Positions 28,163 to 32,141 of a DNA stretch of 32,141 nucleotides are shown here, piece by piece; within the stretch, counting starts at the first letter, position 1; each line of letters opens with the position of its first letter. The stretch comes from Kluyvera georgiana ATCC 51603 (GTDB lineage: Bacteria > Pseudomonadota > Gammaproteobacteria > Enterobacterales > Enterobacteriaceae), in NCBI RefSeq assembly GCF_001654985.1, contig NZ_LXEU01000035.1, positions 1 through 32,141 on the forward strand. The letters are read 5' to 3'. A program made the translations under genes and the position numbers. Under the pieces are notes generated by a model. The model was not told the origin of the DNA. It ran no database searches and was given only the letters and a program-made list of their open reading frames with translations.

Positions 28163-28606
28163 ATGCTCAATACCTGGATCTCCGATGCCACAATTACGCT
28201 GCAACAGCGTGTCGATGACTGGTCGCAGGCGTTGGATATCTGCGCCCGGCCGCTGCTGGAAGCGGGCGTGATTGAAAAAAAATACGTGGCGGCCATCGTG
28301 GAACAGCACCATAAGCTGGGGCCGTACTATGTGTTGGCGCCGGGTTTGGCTATGCCTCATGCGCGGCCAGAAGAAGGCGCCAACGGCTTAGGGCTGTCGC
28401 TGCTGAAATTGCAGCAGGGCGTATCATTTGGTTGTGAAGAATTCGATCCTGTGGACCTCGTTATTATGCTGGCGGCACCGGATAAGCATAGCCATATTGA
28501 AATGATCTCTGCGCTGGCAGAATTATTTTCCAGCGACGAAGATATGCATAAATTACATCAGGCAACCCGTCTCGAGGAGATTAAAACTATCATCGCACGT
28601 TTCTAA
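28163..28606 (+). CDS. PTS ascorbate-family IIA component (UlaC/SgaA-like)
   Basis: The protein has 147 residues from the ATG at 28163 (GAGGGA upstream; the frame opens earlier, at 28130). It is a fructose/mannitol-type IIA fold as in UlaC. The phosphorylated histidine is His66 in LAMPHARPEEG. It would take phosphate from HPr and pass it to the IIB. It is first in a five-gene plus-strand operon. The sequence has the UlaC-like opening, with VDDWSQALDICARPLLEAG. Confidence 0.92.
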   Translation: MLNTWISDATITLQQRVDDWSQALDICARPLLEAGVIEKKYVAAIVEQHHKLGPYYVLAPGLAMPHARPEEGANGLGLSLLKLQQGVSFGCEEFDPVDLVIMLAAPDKHSHIEMISALAELFSSDEDMHKLHQATRLEEIKTIIARF

Positions 28607-28683
28607 TTTATTTATACAATCCGACTTATAGCACATTACGCGCCTGCGTGATGGGAATGCACTCTACCCAAAAGGTGACAATA

Positions 28684-28956
28684 ATGAAAATTATGGCAAT
28701 TTGCGGTTCTGGCCTGGGCAGTAGTTTTATGGTTGAGATGAATATTAAAAAAGTGCTTAAAAAGCTCGAAATAGAGGCTGAGGTGGAGCACTCTGATCTG
28801 TCATCCGCTACCCCAGGAGCGGCTGACTTATTCGTGATGGCCAAAGACATCGCCGCCAGCGCGAGCGTGCCGGAGAGCCAACTGGTGGTCATTACTAACA
28901 TCATCGATATTAACGAACTCGAAGCGCAGCTGCGCGCCTGGTTTGCCAAACAATAA
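28684..28956 (+). CDS. PTS ascorbate-family IIB component (UlaB/SgaB-like)
   Basis: The protein has 90 residues from the ATG at 28684 (AGGTGA upstream). The phosphocysteine is Cys7 in MKIMAICGSGLGSSFMVEMN, the signature of lactate/galactitol/ascorbate-type IIB proteins. It accepts phosphate from IIA and donates it to the sugar at IIC. 77 bp separate it from IIA, with one small hairpin, and 20 bp from IIC. Confidence 0.92.
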   Translation: MKIMAICGSGLGSSFMVEMNIKKVLKKLEIEAEVEHSDLSSATPGAADLFVMAKDIAASASVPESQLVVITNIIDINELEAQLRAWFAKQ

Positions 28957-28976
28957 TTCTTTATAGCGAGGCGGAT

Positions 28977-30368
28977 ATGTTTATCCTTGAAACGCTGAAT
29001 TTTGTTGTTGATATACTCAAAGTGCCTTCGGTGTTGGTCGGGCTAATTGCGCTAATTGGTCTGGTGGCACAAAAAAAATCTTTTTCCGATGTTGTGAAGG
29101 GAACGATTAAAACTATCCTGGGATTTATTGTCCTGGGCGGCGGGGCGACAGTATTAGTTGGCTCATTGAATCCACTAGGAGGGATGTTTGAACACGCCTT
29201 TAACATTCAAGGGATTATTCCAAATAATGAGGCGATTGTTTCTATTGCGCTTGAGAAGTACGGCGCGTCAACGGCGTTAATTATGGCATTTGGTATGGTC
29301 GCGAATATTCTGGTCGCCCGTTTTACGCGCCTGAAATATATCTTCCTGACCGGCCATCATACCTTCTATATGGCCTGCATGATCGGCGTAATCCTGACCG
29401 TTGCGGGTTTCGACGGTATCGGACTGGTCTTTACCGGCTCGCTGATCCTCGGCCTGGTCATGGCATTCTTCCCGGCGCTGGCACAGCGTTATATGAAGCG
29501 TATTACCGGCACCGATGACATCGCCTTCGGCCACTTCGGTACGTTGGGCTATGTGCTTTCGGGCTGGATCGGCAGCGTCTGTGGTAAAGGGTCGCGTTCG
29601 ACCGAAGAGATGAACCTGCCAAAGAACCTGAGTTTTCTGCGTGACAGCTCTATCTCCATTTCACTGACCATGATGATTATCTACCTGATCATGGCGGTCA
29701 GCGCAGGGCGTGAATATGTTGAAAGCACCTTCAGCGGCGGTCAGAACTATCTCGTCTACGCCATCATTATGGCGATCACCTTTGCTGCCGGTGTATTCAT
29801 CATCCTGCAAGGGGTTCGCCTGATTCTGGCGGAGATCGTACCGGCGTTTACCGGTTTCTCGGAAAAGCTGGTGCCGCATGCACGCCCGGCGCTGGATTGC
29901 CCGGTGGTGTATCCCTACGCCCCTAACGCGGTATTAATTGGTTTCTTGTTCAGCTTCCTGGGGGGACTCGTTGGGCTGTTCCTGTGTGGGCAGTTTAAGT
30001 GGGTGCTGATTTTACCCGGCGTGGTGCCGCACTTCTTTACCGGCGCGACGGCCGGCGTGTTTGGCAATGCCACCGGTGGTCGACGCGGCGCGATGATTGG
30101 CGCGTTTGCTAACGGTCTGCTGATCACCTTCCTGCCTGTGCTGCTCTTGCCAGTACTGGGGGCGATTGGCTTTGCCAATACGACCTTCTCGGATGCTGAT
30201 TTTGGCGTTGTCGGTATTGTGCTGGGGAACCTGGCCCGCTACCTGTCGCCGTTTGCTATTACGGGCCTGGTCGTCGCCTTGTTTGCACTACTGGTGGCGT
30301 ACAACGTTTTTGCGAAAAAGAAATCTGTGGGCGGTAGCGCGCAGGAGAACAACGGGGCTAAATCATGA
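28977..30368 (+). CDS. PTS ascorbate-family IIC permease (UlaA/SgaT-like)
   Basis: The protein has 463 residues (E. coli UlaA 465) with about eleven hydrophobic segments. UlaA-family blocks are visible: KGTIKTILGFIVLGGGA near residue 41, LTGHHTFYMACMIG near residue 123, LDCPVVYPYAPNAVLIGF near residue 305, and GVVPHFFTGATAGVFGNATG near residue 345. The family also includes transporters for sugars other than L-ascorbate, and sequence identity to UlaA looks only moderate. None of the usual ascorbate catabolic genes (ulaD, ulaE, ulaF, ulaG) are nearby, so ascorbate is unlikely. The stop overlaps the transketolase start in an ATGA. Confidence 0.93.
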   Translation: MFILETLNFVVDILKVPSVLVGLIALIGLVAQKKSFSDVVKGTIKTILGFIVLGGGATVLVGSLNPLGGMFEHAFNIQGIIPNNEAIVSIALEKYGASTALIMAFGMVANILVARFTRLKYIFLTGHHTFYMACMIGVILTVAGFDGIGLVFTGSLILGLVMAFFPALAQRYMKRITGTDDIAFGHFGTLGYVLSGWIGSVCGKGSRSTEEMNLPKNLSFLRDSSISISLTMMIIYLIMAVSAGREYVESTFSGGQNYLVYAIIMAITFAAGVFIILQGVRLILAEIVPAFTGFSEKLVPHARPALDCPVVYPYAPNAVLIGFLFSFLGGLVGLFLCGQFKWVLILPGVVPHFFTGATAGVFGNATGGRRGAMIGAFANGLLITFLPVLLLPVLGAIGFANTTFSDADFGVVGIVLGNLARYLSPFAITGLVVALFALLVAYNVFAKKKSVGGSAQENNGAKS

Positions 30369-31195
30369 ATGTGAAAGAAGTGCGCGCACTGGCGCGTGAG
30401 ATTCGCGTGGAAACCCTGAAATCGCTGACCAATCTGGGGTTCGGCCATTACGGCGGCAGCATGTCGGTGGTGGAAACGCTGGCCGTGCTGTACGGCGCGG
30501 TAATGAAAATTGACCCGGCAGACCCAGACTGGCCAGAACGGGACTATTTTGTGCTGTCGAAAGGGCACGCCGGCCCGGCGCTCTACAGTACGCTGGCGAT
30601 TAAGGGATATTTCCCGATTGAGGAGCTGAGCACGCTGAACCAAAACGGAACGCGGCTCCCGAGTCATCCGGACAGGCTCAAAACGCGCGGCGTGGATGCG
30701 ACGACGGGGTCGTTGGGGCAGGGGATTTCCATCGCGGCGGGGATGGCGCTCTCGCATCAACTGGCGGGGCGCGCGAATCGTGTTTTCTGCATCGTGGGGG
30801 ATGGCGAACTGAATGAGGGGCAGTGCTGGGAGGCGTTCCAGTTTATTGCCCATCATCGTCTGAATAACCTGACCGTCTTTGTCGACTGGAACAAGCTGCA
30901 GCTTGACGGCAAGCTGGATGACATTATCTGTCCTTTCAACCTTGACGAAAAATTCCGTGCCTTTGGTTTTGACGTGGTGACCGTAAAAGGCGATGACATC
31001 CCAGGGCTGCTGGCGGCGGTACAGCCGGTGCCGCCTGTTGATGCTCGCCCACGGATGGTGATCCTCGATAGCGTCAAAGGCCAGGGGGTGCCCTATCTCG
31101 AGAATCTCGCCAATAACCACCATTTACGCCTGACGGATGAGATGAAAGAGACGATAAACGAGAGCATTCGCCAACTGGAGACTGAACATGATTAA
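30365..31195 (+). CDS. Transketolase-like N-terminal subunit
   Basis: The protein has 276 residues, equivalent to the thiamine diphosphate pyrophosphate-binding half of a transketolase. Motifs visible are LSKGHAGPALYSTLAIKGYF (His68), the SLGQGIS loop and the ThDP-Mg motif GDGELNEGQ (residues 145-153) with Asn176 in VDWNKLQ. It must pair with the next gene product, as split transketolases do. The family includes apulose-4-phosphate transketolase AptA/AptB, and this could be one; identity is not proven. It overlaps the IIC stop by four bases and the C-terminal subunit by eight, indicating translational coupling. Confidence 0.92.
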   Translation: MNVKEVRALAREIRVETLKSLTNLGFGHYGGSMSVVETLAVLYGAVMKIDPADPDWPERDYFVLSKGHAGPALYSTLAIKGYFPIEELSTLNQNGTRLPSHPDRLKTRGVDATTGSLGQGISIAAGMALSHQLAGRANRVFCIVGDGELNEGQCWEAFQFIAHHRLNNLTVFVDWNKLQLDGKLDDIICPFNLDEKFRAFGFDVVTVKGDDIPGLLAAVQPVPPVDARPRMVILDSVKGQGVPYLENLANNHHLRLTDEMKETINESIRQLETEHD

Positions 31196-32141
31196 GGTTG
31201 CCCCTGCAGGACAAAAAGACGCTCTGGAAATGCGTAAAGTATACGCCGGATTTGTTGCCCAGCAGATTGCCGAGGGCAGCCCGATCATCGCGCTGGAAGC
31301 TGACCTGATGAGCTCTATGGCGATGGACAGCGTTGCCCGCGAGTATCCGCAACATGTGATCAACTGCGGTATTATGGAAGCGAACGTGATTGGCACCGCC
31401 GCCGGGCTATCGCTCACCGGACGTAAGCCGTTTGTTCACACATTCACCGCATTCGCCAGCCGCCGCTGCTTTGACCAACTGTTTATGTCGCTGGATTATC
31501 AGCGCAATAACGTCAAGGTGATTGCCTCTGATGCCGGCGTAACCGCCTGTCATAACGGTGGTACGCATATGTCTTTTGAGGATATGGGGATTGTCCGCGG
31601 TCTGGCGCATTCGGTGGTACTTGAAGTCACCGATGCGGTGATGTTTGAGGATATTCTGCGTCAGCTCATCAACCTCGACGGTTTTTACTGGCTGCGTACC
31701 ATCCGCAAGCAGGCGCCGAGCGTGTATGCGCCGGGGTCAACCTTTACCATCGGCAAGGGCAACGTGCTGCGCGAAGGTAGTGATATTACGCTGATTGCCA
31801 ACGGTATTATGGTGACAGAGGCGCTGGAAGCGGCACGCCAGCTTGAGCAGCTTGGGGTCAGCGCGGCGGTGATCGACATGTTCACCCTTAAGCCTATCGA
31901 CAAAATGCTGGTAAAAAACTATGCGGAAAAAACCGGGCGTATCGTGACCTGTGAAAATCACAGCATCCATAACGGCCTGGGTTCGGCGGTGGCGGAAGTG
32001 CTTGTCGAAACGTGTCCCGTACCGATGCGGCGGGTGGGGGTAAAAGAACGCTACGGTCAGGTGGGAACGCAGGACTTTTTACAGAAAGAATATGGCCTGA
32101 CTGCGCATGATATTGTGTCGGCAGCGCGAGAGCTGCTGTAA
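31188..32141 (+). CDS. Transketolase-like C-terminal subunit
   Basis: The protein has 317 residues carrying the pyrimidine-binding and C-terminal domains of a transketolase. The catalytic Glu that activates ThDP is in NCGIMEANVIGTAAGLSLTG. FVHTFTAFASRRCFDQL and GGTHMSFEDMGIVRGL follow, and the C-terminal domain includes TCENHSIHNGLGSAVAEVL. With the N-subunit it would transfer a two-carbon unit from a ketose phosphate to an aldose phosphate. A separate full-length tktA/tktB is expected elsewhere in the genome. The window ends at its stop codon. Salmonella has a similar PTS-transketolase locus (STM2340-2345, from memory). Confidence 0.92.
   Translation: MIKVAPAGQKDALEMRKVYAGFVAQQIAEGSPIIALEADLMSSMAMDSVAREYPQHVINCGIMEANVIGTAAGLSLTGRKPFVHTFTAFASRRCFDQLFMSLDYQRNNVKVIASDAGVTACHNGGTHMSFEDMGIVRGLAHSVVLEVTDAVMFEDILRQLINLDGFYWLRTIRKQAPSVYAPGSTFTIGKGNVLREGSDITLIANGIMVTEALEAARQLEQLGVSAAVIDMFTLKPIDKMLVKNYAEKTGRIVTCENHSIHNGLGSAVAEVLVETCPVPMRRVGVKERYGQVGTQDFLQKEYGLTAHDIVSAARELL

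Noticed and set aside
28163-30368. L-ascorbate uptake system (ulaABC)
   Set aside because: The PTS family fits, but none of ulaD, ulaE, ulaF or ulaG is present and the operon carries a split transketolase, so an ascorbate label is not supported.
30239-31123. 294-residue minus-strand frame opposite the transketolase N-subunit
   Set aside because: It is antisense to coupled, well-conserved genes and carries no domain.

Overview
This window is enterobacterial chromosome. The backbone gene order matches E. coli K-12 around minute 51-52: yfcJ, flk, pdxB, usg, truA, dedA, accD, folC, dedD, cvpA, purF, ubiX, argT, hisJQMP, yfcH, folX, yfcF, yfcE, yfcD. Protein lengths and sequences are close to the E. 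coli orthologues. Differences (no yfcI/rpnB, no yfcG, two extra PTS loci) suggest a relative such as Enterobacter, Klebsiella or Citrobacter. I cannot fix the genus from sequence alone.

Layout. 181-1356 is the MFS transporter yfcJ. 1360-6625 is an accessory sugar locus: a divergent GntR/HutC regulator, a lactose/cellobiose-family PTS IIB and IIC, a BglH-like outer-membrane porin and a HAD/Cof phosphatase. It has no IIA and no glycosidase. 6605-21965 is backbone: flk, vitamin B6 (pdxB), tRNA pseudouridylation (truA), fatty acid (accD), folate (folC), cell division (dedD), purine (cvpA-purF with a PurR box), ubiquinone (ubiX), and lysine/arginine/ornithine and histidine uptake (argT, hisJQMP). 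The transport genes have sigma-54 promoters and an exact NtrC-type site. A 112-bp terminal-inverted-repeat element lies between dedD and cvpA, and an apparent LacI-family C-terminal remnant lies between purF and ubiX.

21978-23360 holds three minus-strand accessory genes where E. coli carries yfcI/rpnB. They are a small HicA-like protein, a protein with a HicB-like N-terminus and an HTH C-terminus, and a GNAT acetyltransferase. The pair has a good promoter whose -35 sits in a palindrome, the layout of an autoregulated toxin-antitoxin unit. 23554-26903 is backbone (yfcH, folX, yfcF, yfcE, yfcD).

26907-32141 is a second accessory sugar locus: a LacI-family repressor divergent from an ascorbate-type PTS (IIA, IIB, IIC) and a split transketolase. 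The divergent region carries two identical perfect 12-bp palindromes next to a CRP-like site. The genes imply that a sugar is imported and phosphorylated by the PTS and its phosphate is then handed to the transketolase. The substrate is not determined. The window ends exactly at the stop codon of the transketolase C-terminal subunit.

The best candidates for under-described biology are the HicA-like/HTH pair, the PTS plus split transketolase operon, the PTS-porin-phosphatase locus lacking a IIA and a hydrolase, and the overlapping hairpins and NtrC site between argT and hisJ.
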